Assembly: GCA_013407085.1 (NCBI GenBank)
Contig: JACCGJ010010468.1
Location: 19,406 to 83,405, forward strand
Direction of reading: 5' to 3'
Source: Atriophallophorus winterbourni
Lineage: Eukaryota > Platyhelminthes > Trematoda > Plagiorchiida > Microphallidae
Length of the DNA: 64,000 nucleotides
Each line of letters opens with the position of its first letter. Positions within the stretch are counted from its first letter, which is position 1. Below are positions 30,795-43,324 of the stretch, piece after piece. The notes beneath the pieces are model-generated. The model ran no database searches and was not told the origin of the DNA. It saw nothing but the letters and a program-made list of their open reading frames with translations. The position numbers and the translations under genes were made by a program.

Positions 30795-32551
30795 AATATC
30801 AAAATGGGTTTCGGGTGATTACATCTAAAATTCTTCATGACTTTGGTTTCCGAAATGATGCACACACTCAAATGCGTGTGGAAAAACAGAATGATCGCGT
30901 TAATTGATTTGGCGGTTTGTAATACTCTCTATTGCCAACCGGGACAGCATGTAACGGGTGCTTAACTACTATACAAAAATAAAATGCTAAATAATGAGAA
31001 TGTCGGGACTTGAGAGCTCAGCTTCTATAGAAGAATAAGCACAGAAACTGGGATTGGAACGTACAAGTTTCGTGAACAGTTGGAGCGGCATCAGTACGAC
31101 AGCTCCTGTGCGGCTTTTACCGCTCTAATTAATTCCACTTGACAACGTGCGAGATCAAACAAACTCTGCAAAATGTTTGCTGCAAGACCTACACTGAATA
31201 TGATTTGGTCCGGCTGCGCATTGGAATGATTCCGAAATTTGTCGAGTAAGTTAATTATCAACGAAGGTACACTACACTATCGGTTGGAATTGTTTGGGTT
31301 GTTGTAATTTGCAGCGCCGGTTATCGGCCGAAGTAGGCCAAAACGGTGATCGATAATCCACAGATGTACGAACCACATTGCAATACAGCGGAATGATAAT
31401 AGGAAACTTGAAGGCGCTCCTCTAATTAAACCAGATTTCTGTCAGCCATTAACAGGTTTCGATGCGTGCAGCCAACCATAGTACAGTGACTGCGGTTCGC
31501 GAAAATGCTGGTGGTTACTACCAATTTCTGTAAACAGGCGCCAGAACACATTTTTAACCGCAAATATGTTTAAAGTTACTTTCGGCCTGTTTGTGCTTAA
31601 CGTATCACGATTCAGTAATAAACCTGGTGGTAACTGATTAACAATGGTTGGGGCGCATTTTAGGAATGCATGCGCCGCTCATCGTGCCTTATTTGCAGAA
31701 GCTGAGAGGAATGACCGCCTGATTACTCAGTGTCGTGGCGCCACCGTAGCGCTAAGTTAAGTGGCAAATATTCGTTTGTCTGAGCGCAGTTCAAATAATT
31801 TACCTGATGGGTAGTAGTAAGAGTAGTCGTATCGTCACCATTAGAGGCAGCATGCTTAGCTGCTACACAACTATGACAATACAATCCTAAGAGACCGAGA
31901 AGGATCAGACTAGACTAGCTACGGAATGCGCAAAAGAGTAGCGCACACAAACTGTGATGAGTTGCCTATCTTTTTTGGTCGAGTAGAGCGCCGCCAATGA
32001 CACGTTGATTGCGGCTTTCGCTGTTGTGCATCTTAGCGCGCTTTCCTCGCTGATCCATAACATTCAGGATTAAGCAACAAGATGCTTACTGCAAAACGGC
32101 CACTAAACACGGTTTTCGAGCGTAACTAGTTAATGTGATGTCAGTTCGCCTACGGAAGAAAGTGAGTGCCATGACAGCTTTTAAAAATGAACTGCGCCAA
32201 TCGAGGTGCGTCTTTTTGAAGTCGGTGGTCCGGTATCCGCAAAACGCGATCCAACCAGCGTAATATGTGCAGGTTGATCTGCCTCTCTGTTTATTACGGA
32301 TAGCATCGTGTATGCGATGGTAACATATAACTTCCAAAAGGCTGCTATCTAATACCTGAACACGTCGGATATGCTCGGTACGTAAGGTGTAAGTTCCACA
32401 TCCTTAACTTATTACTGTTCGAACTACATTTGATTAATACTCTACTTCTTAGGATTCAGAATCATACCGTCGCCTTAGAAATGTGCACCATCAAGATATG
32501 TGAAACGATTTACAGTTTCAAGTGCCTGGTTGTAATTGATGAAGTACTGTG
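30795..32551. other. Intergenic or intronic sequence, nothing recognised
   Basis: No protein similarity, no repeat found elsewhere in the window, and no simple repeat. Base composition is less A/T-rich than the LINE block. Two facing ORFs of 60-80 codons have no coding signature. Confidence 0.4.
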
Positions 32552-32780
32552 TACGGATGTGCAATCGTGCAGTACTTTGTGCTGTGCGGCTAACCGTGCT
32601 AAATTGATTGGCCAGAGGTAGTGAGCTGCATGCTGAAACAGGCTGCAGTCTCAGTACCATTTCCTGTTCTTTTTTCTTCCTCATATCTGTCTAGGCCTGG
32701 GCAACCTGACAGTATCCTAGCCCACGTGCAGGCTCTGACTGTGCGGCACTTTGCCTGGATCAGGCTTGTGCTTTCTTACC
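32552..32780 (+). repeat. SINE-like repeat S3, full length
   Basis: About 229 bp. Head: ACGGATGTGCAATCGTGCAG, GTGCTGTGCGGCTAACCGTG, ATTGATTGGCCAGAGGTAGT, GAGCTGCATGCTGAAACAGG. Tail: the common CTGTCTAGGCCTGGGCAACC to GGCTTGTGCTTTCTTAC. A GGCTGCAGTCTC segment faintly resembles a pol III B box (GGTTCGANTCC). Confidence 0.88.
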
Positions 32781-32806
32781 TCTCTTCTTACTGTGTGATA
32801 GCCAAA

Positions 32807-32836
32807 GTAGTGTGTTGCTCACATCCCCCGAAATAA
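32807..32836 (+). repeat. Fragment shared with 46571-46593
   Basis: GTGTTGCTCACATCCCCCGA with following AAT is identical at both places. Part of the degenerate PLE-terminal-type repeat described at 46571-46720. Confidence 0.6.
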
Positions 32837-34242
32837 ATTCATGTGTTGCACCAGAACACTACACATGGATGGCGCAAAAATGCATTCGGATAGCTGGTTT
32901 AGTAAAGCATGTGCATCCGTGTGTGATTTGAAAAGAAGAACTATGTCATGAGCATAGTCCAAATCAGGAAGCTCGCCACTTCGAAACTTATGATTCCTTC
33001 ACTGCATAATTTCATAATGGCATCAATTACAAAATCGGACATTCATACCTGACGTTACTTGTGGCTGAGTAAAGTCTGTAATCCCTAACACATCCAGCTG
33101 CGCGGAACAGCTGTACACAAGGTATTAAGCAAGACATATCGATGTACTAAGTTCAATGCTACTTAGACCTTTAACAAATTTACAATTGTTGGTTGCTGAT
33201 ATGTGTGATGCATGTCTTAGATATGGCGAAGAGAAAAAATGTCTGGATGAAACCCAGTCTGATGCTCTCGGATAGGCGATTGCCTATGCAATAGGAGTGA
33301 TACTTATCTTTCGGGGATTAGAGCAGAAACTTCGCGAAGCTGTTTTAGAATATCGGTATAACTCTGAGAAATGAATCCACTTCACAAAGAAGATCGCCTG
33401 ATGCACTTATCAGGATTTGGCCGCCTTCCTTGACATGACATCAGGGTCAGCAGCATTTAATCGTTTCGTGGATCGGATACATGCTTTAATCTAAGCTAAC
33501 TGACCAGAGATCATACTGCTTCAAACAAGGCAATGAATCCGTTGCAGCCGGTCAGCTAAATTGTTAAGCCCATTGTAAGAGGCGGTGATTCGCATTAGTG
33601 AAAAGTGTACCGTCTGATTCGGTGATAACATCACTCCTTCGTTTTTGGGATAAATCGACCGAATAAGTTGGACGAGTTTGTGCGCATTACCAGCATTACT
33701 TATTATTTCCATTTGTTCAACCTTATTTTACCTCCGATTTCTCTCTGTTCAGTCGCAAGCTCCGTTTATGTTCTTCTTCGCGTCTACGCTCTCTATTGTG
33801 TTCAGGACCAGAAGTCACCACTAGTTAAAAAATCCAGTAGTGTCGTGAAATCCAGTGGTAGTTTCACATGCTGATATTGCGGCATCCCGCATAATCCCCG
33901 CTATCGTGTTCGATCATTCATTGGCAGTTGCACACACAGAAATTGCCAATGAGTTACACAAGGTGGTCCTATAAATTTCTGGGAATACAGGCTAAGTGGA
34001 TTTTTCGAATGCAATGTTACCATTCGAAGGCTTCGTATTGGAGAACTTTAACGCAGCCATACATTGTCAGGTTTTACAGACCCATACGGATATTATAACC
34101 AGAAACATCACGAAATATAGCACTTAATGGTGCTAATGTAGTTTACTGTGTATTGTATGCTATATTATAGTGTTACGTCTTAAAAATTAATGAAACTACA
34201 ATTAAGTTGTTTATTATACACACTAGCATATTTCGCTCCCCT
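32837..34242. other. No gene recognised
   Basis: Unique sequence within the window. Short ORFs (63-68 codons) have no recognisable family. Confidence 0.4.
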
Positions 34243-34332
34243 GTTAGGCCTGGATAACCTGACAGTATCTTAGCCCACGTACAGTCTGTGACTGTGCGGC
34301 ACTTTGCCTGGATCAGGCTTGTGCTTTCATAC
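34243..34332 (+). repeat. SINE-like repeat S4 (3-prime half)
   Basis: TAGGCCTGGATAACCTGACA to GGCTTGTGCTTTCATAC. The head is lost. Confidence 0.85.
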
Positions 34333-36600
34333 CATATACCCCTGTTACGATTTATGTCTACTTTTTCCTATTCACATTGCTTGGTACTTTATCTAGCTCC
34401 GTTACTATGCTTCCTGATGAATAAATGCAGCAGTAGCTTTGTTCACCTCTTGTTACGTATTAACTTTCAGTTCACGTGTACCCACTTCATCTTATATTGT
34501 AAATTAATACGCTCTAAATATTATTACATAAGGACTGCATGCGATTACAAACGGCTGCCACGCTCAACAAATTTGGTTTACTTGCAGCCAACTGTGAAAA
34601 AACTGTCGGACAGTCTCGCTCTCGTACAACATTGGCCTATTTATCGATTTTTTTAACTCAACTTATATCTTAGTTCACCGAATTGTCTAGTTTACGCACA
34701 CTAGGCCAGTCACCATACAGGTAACCGGGGATTTTTCTTAATTAATGTATGGAAACCGCCTTCGGAAACACGTCCAATTAGGAGACGGGAACAATAGTTA
34801 AATCGAAGCTGTACGGGTGTTTTCCACAAAAAGGTTGAAAGAAACGCTGAATTTCTGGTCACTAACCGAGCCTACAGAATCTTGGAAAAAGATTGAAACC
34901 AATGAACAAGAAACCGTGGATGCTAAAAGTCAATTAGACGAGCAACTAAGAAATTGACCAAGAAATGTTGTACACACATTAGTTTGTAGGTTGTTGCTTT
35001 ACGTTTGATAGCAGTACGCGTTTTCTTTCCAATGTAAGTGGAGAAGGAATAATGCGACCACCGCTGAATGGTATAATTACCGTAGAATGCAGTGAAGCTC
35101 ATCGAAATGACATCCACTCAACGAAACAGCATCGCACAGAACAGAGCCCATTGACTTGGTGTTGTTGCAATACGCTATATCCGCTGTACACTTGATTCGG
35201 TCAAGTAGGCAAAGACGGGCCCACTCAAAGGCATCGTTTCACCTTGAAGAATTAAGTGTCGCTGGTGGCTGAAGAATATTATCCGCTAGGTTATTTTATG
35301 TAGCTCAGCCAAGGTAAACAATCATCCCATTGAAACGATAAATCGCTTTGTCCTGATTGCTGAAAATCGTTCGAGGTTTAGTTGGCGTTGACTAACAGGA
35401 CTTAGCTTCATACGTCAGTACATGACCGAGTGGGTCTATCACTTAATACTGAGCGAATTCACGCTTGGAACAGATCACATTCCATTGATCTCAAACAACT
35501 GATGCTTATGGCTGTGGTGAACACAGAAGTAATTCAGACGTCCGATTCGAGGCCATGAATACTGATGAATTGTAGCCGGTCTTCGATTCGTACACGCAAA
35601 AATGCCATTGTGTCCTGACTAACGGCCAACAACGTTTCACACTTTAATGACCCGACGGTAAACAATGGACCGTTGTTTGTCTGTGCGCAGCCCCGTCAGA
35701 CAGTGAATGAGACAAAGTGGGAGGCGAACAAGAATGTAGCAAGAACGAACAAAGCATATGAGAAGAAATAGATTAGGGCGTTGTCCTTTGACTGAAACAC
35801 AATCATGGAGTCCGGTTGTCGTTCGTTTACGTGAAGGAAATGAACACTGGTCGATGTTTCTTGACAAAGGGTTAATTACACGCATGCGTGAGGATTTTGC
35901 TTTTCGCATACAGGCACACCCGTGGGTTGGAATGATCGTGGCTATTGATTGGGACATTGTGACAAAACAAAAAGGGATTATAACATCCGAATTAGCATTG
36001 GCGTATGGTAGCAATTGGATTGGCATGTACCGGAGCGAGATTAGAAACACTTGAATCGTTCCGGATCACTGTTGCAACCGTAGAAAACGTACAAACTTTG
36101 AAGTGTTTAGCACTTTTGTGGATAACCAATTACTAATGCGGGTCAAGCAGCAGTTCCGATGTGATTAACCTCCAGTAGATAGTGGAACCCGGAGAACGCT
36201 ATTAAACATAAATTGAAATTACGATGCACGCACACAACAGATCACAGTTATTGATTATTTTATCAGGACACGAGTGCAGGTTCGTGATTGGGTGGTAAGG
36301 TAGCTTCTGACCCAACGCAAACGAGAAACGTAACAAAGACGCCTTTTTCCGATATCATATGGCTTGGAACACCAGTCATCGTACAGGGAGATTTCGTTTA
36401 TACATGTAAAGCAAGCAACAATGGATGTCGCAAAGCAGTATAATCATTCACGACTTTTAAAAATATGAAATGTTCAACTCTATAATAATCCGGCCTGGTG
36501 TGTCACTGGTGTATTCAAGGGAGAACCAAACGGTATGAACAGCAAATTGTCGGTTGGGAACACCGAGTCCTCGCGGGAAACGATTTCTATTTTTTCAATC
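34333..36600. other. No gene recognised
   Basis: Two overlapping ORFs (35637-36050 minus, 137 codons; 35758-36054 plus, 98 codons) occupy opposite strands of the same DNA. Neither shows a domain, splice structure or repeat match, so neither is called. Confidence 0.35.
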
Positions 36601-36605
36601 CACCG

Positions 36606-36700
36606 ATGGCTACGGGCTATTTGCCGTTCAAGAGGAGACAGCTAGATTAGGCTCATTGAGCGTTGAAACGGTGATAGAATGCTAAACAACATTATAATTG
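36606..36700 (-). repeat. Degenerate PLE-terminal-type repeat, copy 2
   Basis: GGCTATTTGCCGTTCAAGAG, GAGACAGCTAGATTAGGCTC, ATTGAGCGTTGAAACGGTG correspond to 46612-46680 (GGCTGTTTGCCATCATCAAG, TGGAGACAGTAAGATTAGGT, TCAGTGAGCCTTGAAACAGT) at roughly 75-80%. Confidence 0.6.
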
Positions 36701-38238
36701 AATACCAACGCCTGATGAGGTGTGCTGTGTAAGTGAGAAGGATGTAAACGCAAGGCTACAGTGCCAAATAAAGTTTGTCTTTTTATTTTCATTAATGTCA
36801 TGACGAAAAGCACGATTAAACCCATTAAAATCTAGTCTGGATGAGATTCGCTTAGATAGAAACATTAGAGTTCTGTCATTGATAAATCAGCAAGTGAAAC
36901 AGTATTCTGAATCGCAAGCAATCTTAACTTCCTTCACATTTGCGAAACAAAACATTGGTTGTGTATACGCGGTTCAGGAATCATTGTGTGATTCGTTGTG
37001 GAACAACCAAAGGTCCATTGAGCAAGCCTTTTTTATAATTGCAAGCTCTATCCAACACAAAAGGTTTTATACGGTATTTGAGCGACGCCTAAGGTAACGT
37101 TATCCTGACGATCACAAAAGTGGATCGATCAGTGAGGACATCAATCTCGCGGCAGGGCGCATAACTTTCGTTCGGTAGCGACCTGAAATGCCACGTTTGA
37201 AATGTTGAATAGGCAAATAACGAGTGACCTGAACAGAACGAAGCTTTGTTATTACCGGGCTTTAAACTATGGCACTTGATCTATAGAAAATTGTTCGGTA
37301 ACCAGTCAATCTCTCATCGACTACAAAGCACGAAAAAGAGAAAGAAGCATTGTTTGCTAACAAAGTGCTGCGTGTGATACAGAGCGGTCCATTCACTGAA
37401 CACATCACAACAATGCAGCCGCTATGCGAAAAACGACTAGAAGTTAACGGTGCATCGTGTAATTGTTCACCGTTCCACTTGGGCTACGAGACGGTCTGCG
37501 AATGTTGTTCTATAAAGTATATTGATTGTGCGTCAGTCCGACTTCACCGTAGCTGCACCGATGTGCATTTATGCCAAGCCTTGAAGCGCCAGCACAATCG
37601 GCATTAAGCCACTGTGATTACCAACGGAAATGAAGTGCGATCGAGCGCCGACTGCATTCTTATTGCAAACGGTAACCCAATCCAGGCACGGATCCACACA
37701 CACACACACACACAACTTTGACAGATGTGTCTGACTCTAGGCATCAGTTTTCATGCATCCATTCTCGGTAGTGGTTCATGCAGACAGCATATGCAGTCTC
37801 AACTTTGAAAGGGTGATTCGATAGCTGATAGTTCTCGAGGGATTGGTGTGTGTCCGCGCACACAATCGCAAGACATAAAAACTCATTAAACACGCGAATG
37901 ATACACAGTGTTGAAGTAGACTCCAATTACGGACTGAAAGTGTCGGTATAGCCTAGATGTAGTGCACACAGAAAGATGATGGACCCTAGTGTAACATTCA
38001 ATTTCCGTTATTTAGGATGATGATTCGCGGTTACGTTAATCAGCGATACACCAGTTAACGGATGTAGAAATGTATAACCGCGCTAAACTAATTTGCCCGC
38101 GAGAAGACGCTGAATTCTTACTGCTATCAACGGAAGCTATTTGACAATATCTCACATGACGCATAGTCCATTACTGTGGGCGTTCTGTCCGATTTCAGAC
38201 TGCGGATTCCATATATGCATACAATTATTCATAAACTT
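36701..38238. other. No gene recognised; (CA)n at 37686-37712
   Basis: A 13-unit CA run (ACACACACACACACACACAC) is the only structured element. Short ORFs at 36879-37097 and 37350-37607 have no family signature. Confidence 0.4.
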
Positions 38239-38406
38239 CACGGAAGTGCAATCTGTACTGTGCAGCTAACGCCACTATAGTCTCACTGCCATTGCTGTTT
38301 TCCTTCCCCATATTTGTCTAGGCATGGGCAAACTAACAGTATCTTAACCCACGTGCAGTCTTAGATTGTGCGGCACTTTGCCTAGATCAGGCTTGTGATA
38401 TCATAC
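38239..38406 (+). repeat. SINE-like repeat S5, diverged, internal deletion
   Basis: Head fragment CACGGAAGTGCAATCTGTAC joins CTATAGTCTCACTGCCATTG; the tail ATTTGTCTAGGCATGGGCAA to CTTGTGATATCATACC is diverged. The middle of the head is missing. Confidence 0.8.
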
Positions 38407-39877
38407 CTACATTCATAAACTATGCCATATTCAGTACTTTTAATTCAAACAATCAACCAAAAACACAATAAAGCATTAGAGTGTCGAAAGTGTTAAGTTG
38501 TCATCATTTTCAGAAATGGCATGGTAGTAATTAGCAATTGATTTCGTAATGTAAGGCTCCTGAGGCAGAAGCTTCGCCAAAAAGCTAGGTTATTAATTCA
38601 TTTGCTGTCTGTATTGAAATACAGACTACAACAGGCAATAAGAGGTAATCAAACGAACACCTTGCTCGGGATACTGCCTGGCCTAAGCATTGCACAAACC
38701 GGATTACACCAAGTGGCTTTTACACGAGAATTACTTCACACACTTTAGCACAACCCGCTTATCGATCGCCATGCACAAACCGACTACATTCACTGTTTTC
38801 GTTAGCGCAAAATGACGGTAAACGTTGGTGCTACTTCTGTGTATGTGCTCAACAAAACTGTCTGTTTGTGAGGTCACAACGTTCGGTTTCAAGTTACGGT
38901 AAATGAAGGCTAATTTTCACAACCTTGAAGTAACCATGTTCTCAGTGTCGTTTTAGGCGTCATGTGAGCGCGCGTCTATAGCGTTGGGTTGACGAATATA
39001 ACCAGCGCTTTTCAAGAGGAATCATCCTTAATTTGTTCTGCAGCGGCTAAAATATGAAGAGACTTGAGTCGATGGATTACGCACATTTTGAAGGAGTGAT
39101 CGAGATACACTGTTGAGTAGCCCACCGGCTAACAGTATGTTCCCTCGCATGTTACATGGGGATAGTGTGTACATGATTCTTCAGTGTGAACTACATCCAG
39201 TTTAATGGGTTATAGGGTATCAGTTTATCGATTGCGTGATTACGTATGTATACCAACCGAGAACATGAAGAAAATTTACGAATTATCTTGACCTTAACTT
39301 GAAATTGGGTGCTGTGACCTTCACATTTTGGTTGAGCACATGAACAAAATGAGCATCAAAGTTCACCATCACTTCCGCTAACGAAAACAGTGAATGTAGT
39401 CGGTTTGTGCATGGCGATCGATAAAAGAGTGATGCTAAAGGATACGAAACAAGTGGGTGAAGTAATTCTCGTGTAACATTCACTCGATTCGTTAAGAAGT
39501 CTAGTTCGTACCGAACCGTCTGCAATGAGCCTCGTGTAGTCGCGATAGAACAGAAATGGCTCACAATTCTATCGCTAAGCACCGAAATTGGGTCTCCCGG
39601 ACTGAAATTAGTCTCGGTATATAAAAAGCTGCAGATACTGATAATTTATACATTAAGTATGATGCGATCAAGAGAGCTATAGGTCCCAACAAACTTCAGA
39701 CAGCTCCCATTAGGCCACTATATTGTAACCCGATTGTCGACAAAAATCGGCAGATGGAAAATAGGTTCAGCAATTTTCGTTTATCTATTCTAGGGACAGT
39801 ATGGTTTTACCGCATGAATTTGAAAATGCTGAGCGTTTACCCACCATTGCATATCTAGATACTCTCCTTACTCCCAA
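38407..39877. other. No gene recognised
   Basis: Two separated stretches share TGCACAAACCGACTACATTC ACTGTTTTCG (38771-38800) and its reverse complement at 39379-39411 (AACGAAAACAGTGAATGTAG TCGGTTTGTGC), an approximately 40-bp inverted pair 600 bp apart, extending to CGATCGCCATG / CATGGCGATCG. No ORF is supported. Confidence 0.5.
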
Positions 39878-40072
39878 TGTGCTGTGAAGCTAACACCGTA
39901 CTAAATTGATCTGCCGCTTGTAGTGAGCTGCATGCGAAAACACACTGGAGTCTCAATGCCATTGCTATTTTCCTTATCACTCTAGGCCTGGGCAACCTGA
40001 CTGTATCTTAGCCCACGTGCAGTCTTTGACTGTGCGGCACTTTGCCTGGATCAAGCTTGTGCTTTCATACCA
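39878..40072 (+). repeat. SINE-like repeat S6
   Basis: GTGCTGTGAAGCTAACACCG head to TTGTGCTTTCATACC end. The first ~30 bp are missing. Confidence 0.87.
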
Positions 40073-41510
40073 TAAATGAAATGTTCCTGGTTACGACCGA
40101 ATTCCACCTAAGCACATCAATTACTGTAAAACAGCATTAATACAGCCACTTCATTGATTGGTTTTTCAGTGACTGGAGGAGGAGTGTGTCCCATAAAAGA
40201 CGCCATACACGAAGATCAGCACGCGATTTAAGAGTAGGTGTGGTACAGGCGACTGCAACAATTACCGAGCAATCTCTTTTTTAAAAACAAATCAAGTATT
40301 GGCGGATACTGATAGACTACGGTATGAAAGTACAAGTCTTGAGTTAGACATTCCGGGGGTGTGAGAGTTAAACTACTGCCACCTTGCCCCAAAATAAACG
40401 AAATCGTGATGATGGCAAGGAGATCAAGGATTGGATTCTACTAACGAATCCCAACGGTTCACGTACACAGGCAAACGATAATTTTGAACATTCACTGATA
40501 AAATTGACTAGAGGCTGCTGCGGAGATCAGGATGGGGCGGTTGGAAATAACCGTAGTCCCTCATTCACCCACCAGGCACACGATAGCAGTTTTGAGCTGA
40601 TTCGACGTACCACCTAGGAGATGCACGACACGTTCCGTGGACGTGGTTAATGTGCCTTAAATTTGTGATGTACCGTCAATGTTGAGAGACTAACAACATA
40701 TCTTTCCTCGAAAACATGTCAAAAATGAGCTGACTGCTGGCATGTGAGAATCGAACCTGCTATCTTGAAAATAAAGAGGGTTGAGCGAGTGATGCTCGGT
40801 GAGACGAAACGGAGAGACACATATGCGTTCAATAGCCACTGCCTTTCGTTCAACACTTGTGGGTGGGCGAACACAGACAAAGGCCAATGTCTGGTCGCCA
40901 TTGGCCAAAGTGAAAGGGGCTCACAACGATTGGTCTAAATATAGGCTTTGTGAGTCGATTTTCAGCGGAACGAAATGGAGAGAAATCAATACGGTGAATT
41001 CATTGGTTGCGGGATAATTAATTCTGGGCATTGCGTTGGTGGAGTCGAACTAGTGGGACGTGTTCGGCATCTGAATGAGGGGTGGGTGAAGATTAGGCGA
41101 TCCCGGAATAAAACCGGGTAAATATCGGTAAACATTGGATAACGAGTTCACGTTAAACCTCGCACAAAAACGGTTACCAAAGGGGCGAATCGAGAAGCGC
41201 AGTTTTACTGATGCATTAACTGCGACGAATAGCGTACGAAGCGTTGCAGCGTTAAATGGCAAGTAGCAGGTGAATCAGTCCTTTGGAGGTGGACTCTTGA
41301 CTTGTACCAGTTAATTTAGGCCAACCCGCTTCGAACTTCGTTTTGTGCGTGCAACTACTAAAGATTAGCAACGGCGATATAGGATGGCTGCTTGCGATCG
41401 GGATAACACAACTCGCAACCGCACGAAGACTTGTATTCATTACCCATCTCGGGATACCGATGGATGCAAATTAGTGATCCTAAACGTGATTCATAAACGG
41501 TTTACTAATA
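40073..41510. other. No gene recognised
   Basis: Several 60-95-codon ORFs overlap one another on both strands (40690-41017, 41050-41440). They lack recognisable motifs and are treated as chance. Confidence 0.35.
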
Positions 41511-41688
41511 TCACGCCGCCGGCGTGCAATTGACGCCCTACAACCGAGTTTTACCTATCGTTGCAAGCGCTGTGGGAGAGATTGTTACTCCCGAATCGGG
41601 CTGTTTAGTCATTCGAAAAGCAGTAGAACGCGAAAGTTCATTCGATTGTGATGTACGTCCATGGTCGACATTGACCGAAGGAGGCTGA
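41511..41688 (+). repeat. RTE 3-prime end, degenerate copy R2
   Basis: TCACGCCGCCGGCGTGCAAT, then CTATCGTTGCAAGCGCTGTG, then GTCCATGGTCGACATTGACC, then GAAGGAGG correspond to the second half of the better copy at 41842-42165, with frame-breaking changes. Confidence 0.75.
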
Positions 41689-41841
41689 GTTGAGGGGTCA
41701 CTTGAAAATCAACCGAAATCTGGTGATATTCGTAGTTCAAGTAAATAATGCTAATATTATTCCTAGGGTAACTATCAAAGGAATCCAATTTTCTGATACT
41801 ACGCCACTCATAGACGTACAAAAGACGTTTGCAAAAGAGAT

Positions 41842-42165
41842 ATGAAAGCTCTTGGCATTGACCCGGCGAATCGGGAAGAACTTGCTCTTGACCGCTCACA
41901 TTGGAGGCATTGTGTAACGCGTCGTCTGCAAGTTGGGGAGGAGCAGATACAGCTCTTGGCTGCGGAACGCAGATCACGCCGCCGGCATGCAACTGATGCA
42001 ATACAACCGAGCTCTGACTATCGTTGCCAGCGCTGCGGGAGATATTGTTCCTCCCGAATCAGACTGTTTAGTCACACAAAAAGCTGTAAAACATGAAAAT
42101 TCATGCGATTGTGATGTACATCCATGGTCGACATCGACCGAAGGAGGCCAACAACAACAACAACG
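41842..42165 (+). pseudogene. RTE RT protein C-terminus with zinc finger, copy R1
   Basis: An 84-codon open frame (41842-42096): MKALGIDPANREELALDRSH, WRHCVTRRLQVGEEQIQLLA, then YRCQRCGRYCSSRIRLFSHT ending KSCKT. The end has the C-x2-C...H-x4-C zinc-finger-like motif that closes many RTE proteins of flatworms. The 3-prime UTR contains CATGGTCGACATCGACCGAA and ends in (CAA)n (AACAACAACAACAA), a usual RTE tail. It is 5-prime truncated, so it encodes no enzyme. Confidence 0.8.
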
Positions 42166-43324
42166 CCACTCAAACCTTAGTCGGTTGAAACACGATCCTA
42201 TAATGGAAGCAGAAATTACGTCGTACATTTACATAATGAATCGATCGAATGATTTATTAATGGGTGCACACTGATTGGGTTTAAACGTCTGAAACTATCC
42301 ATGAAAATGCTGAACGTATAAGAACGTCCAAACTACACGCTAGATTATAAAACACTAAGCGGATCGCCTGGTCTTCACCAGGAATATAGTCGCTCGATTT
42401 AAAGTTGACTCACGCAGGCCACATGTCAAGGTGTCGATGTGTTTCGTGCTCGTTCAGTACAATGTACTCTAAGTGCACGAGACGCGCAAGTATGGCGACG
42501 TATATTGTTCTTCAGTTCACTAGGTGTGTAATGACAACTTCTGACGCTGTTCAACGCTTCAGAACTTGTCCTCGATTCACCTCAGAGAACGCAAACGAGG
42601 GTGCAACGCGGTTTACGTTGTTCAGATGGAATGGCGCAGAAACTTTGCATATAAACGGTACAGCCAGTGAAAAATTGCTGTACTAACGTAGCTCTGCACT
42701 TTCATTACTAATTTCGTGAAAACGAGTGGTGTGCTTCGAAATAGATTTTTAATAAAATCTCAGCAGGCATTACGTTTGATTTTGCGATGATTGTGCTACC
42801 GTTTGCCACCGATATTCAATTTCGACGTTTAAATTTTTTCCTTCAGGTAGACGAATTTTTGTACTATGATTATCCTGTAGAATACCGTATAGAAGCGAAA
42901 TTCGGTGGCAAGTTGGTCTTAAGCGTAGAAGGTAGCTTGTTGAGGTTACCCAATAGAAATGAACAGAGAGTAGAAAAGTGTGGGAAGAGAAAGATTCGTT
43001 CTCGTTGAGATTATAGTAAGTAAAACGCGCCGTCGAAATGACTACAGGCATATGCGCGCTTTAGTGAGATAATTGATTGATGAAAACGACGCATGACAAA
43101 GTGGTTATGTGCTCACATGTTCGTCAGATTTTTTAAAACAAGTTACGTCAATCCGACGAACGGATACACAGGTCAGTAACACTGGTGAACGAGGGTCAAA
43201 CGAGGGTACGAAACACGGTTATCGATTCAGACGATAAACAAACGTGCTCAGTGGGTGCGCGTTCATATCTTAGCACTAACAACGGTTATTGCCGTACCGA
43301 GACGTGACATGAAAATGCACTCAC
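42166..43324. other. No gene recognised; probable intron
   Basis: Lies downstream of the minus-strand exon donor at 43324. A plus-strand ORF at 42787-43008 follows a TTCAG but has no family signature. Nothing else seen. Confidence 0.35.

Noticed and set aside
32552..32780. tRNA gene within the SINE-like repeat
   Set aside because: No cloverleaf can be formed. The B-box-like GGCTGCAGTCTC has mismatches and the A box is unclear.
35637..36054. Overlapping 137-codon (minus) and 98-codon (plus) ORFs
   Set aside because: They occupy opposite strands of the same DNA, with no domain, splice signal or repeat match supporting either one.
36708..36740. CTGATGA at 36711 as another hammerhead
   Set aside because: It is followed by GGTGTGCTGTGTAAGTGAGA with no proper helix II and no GAAA.
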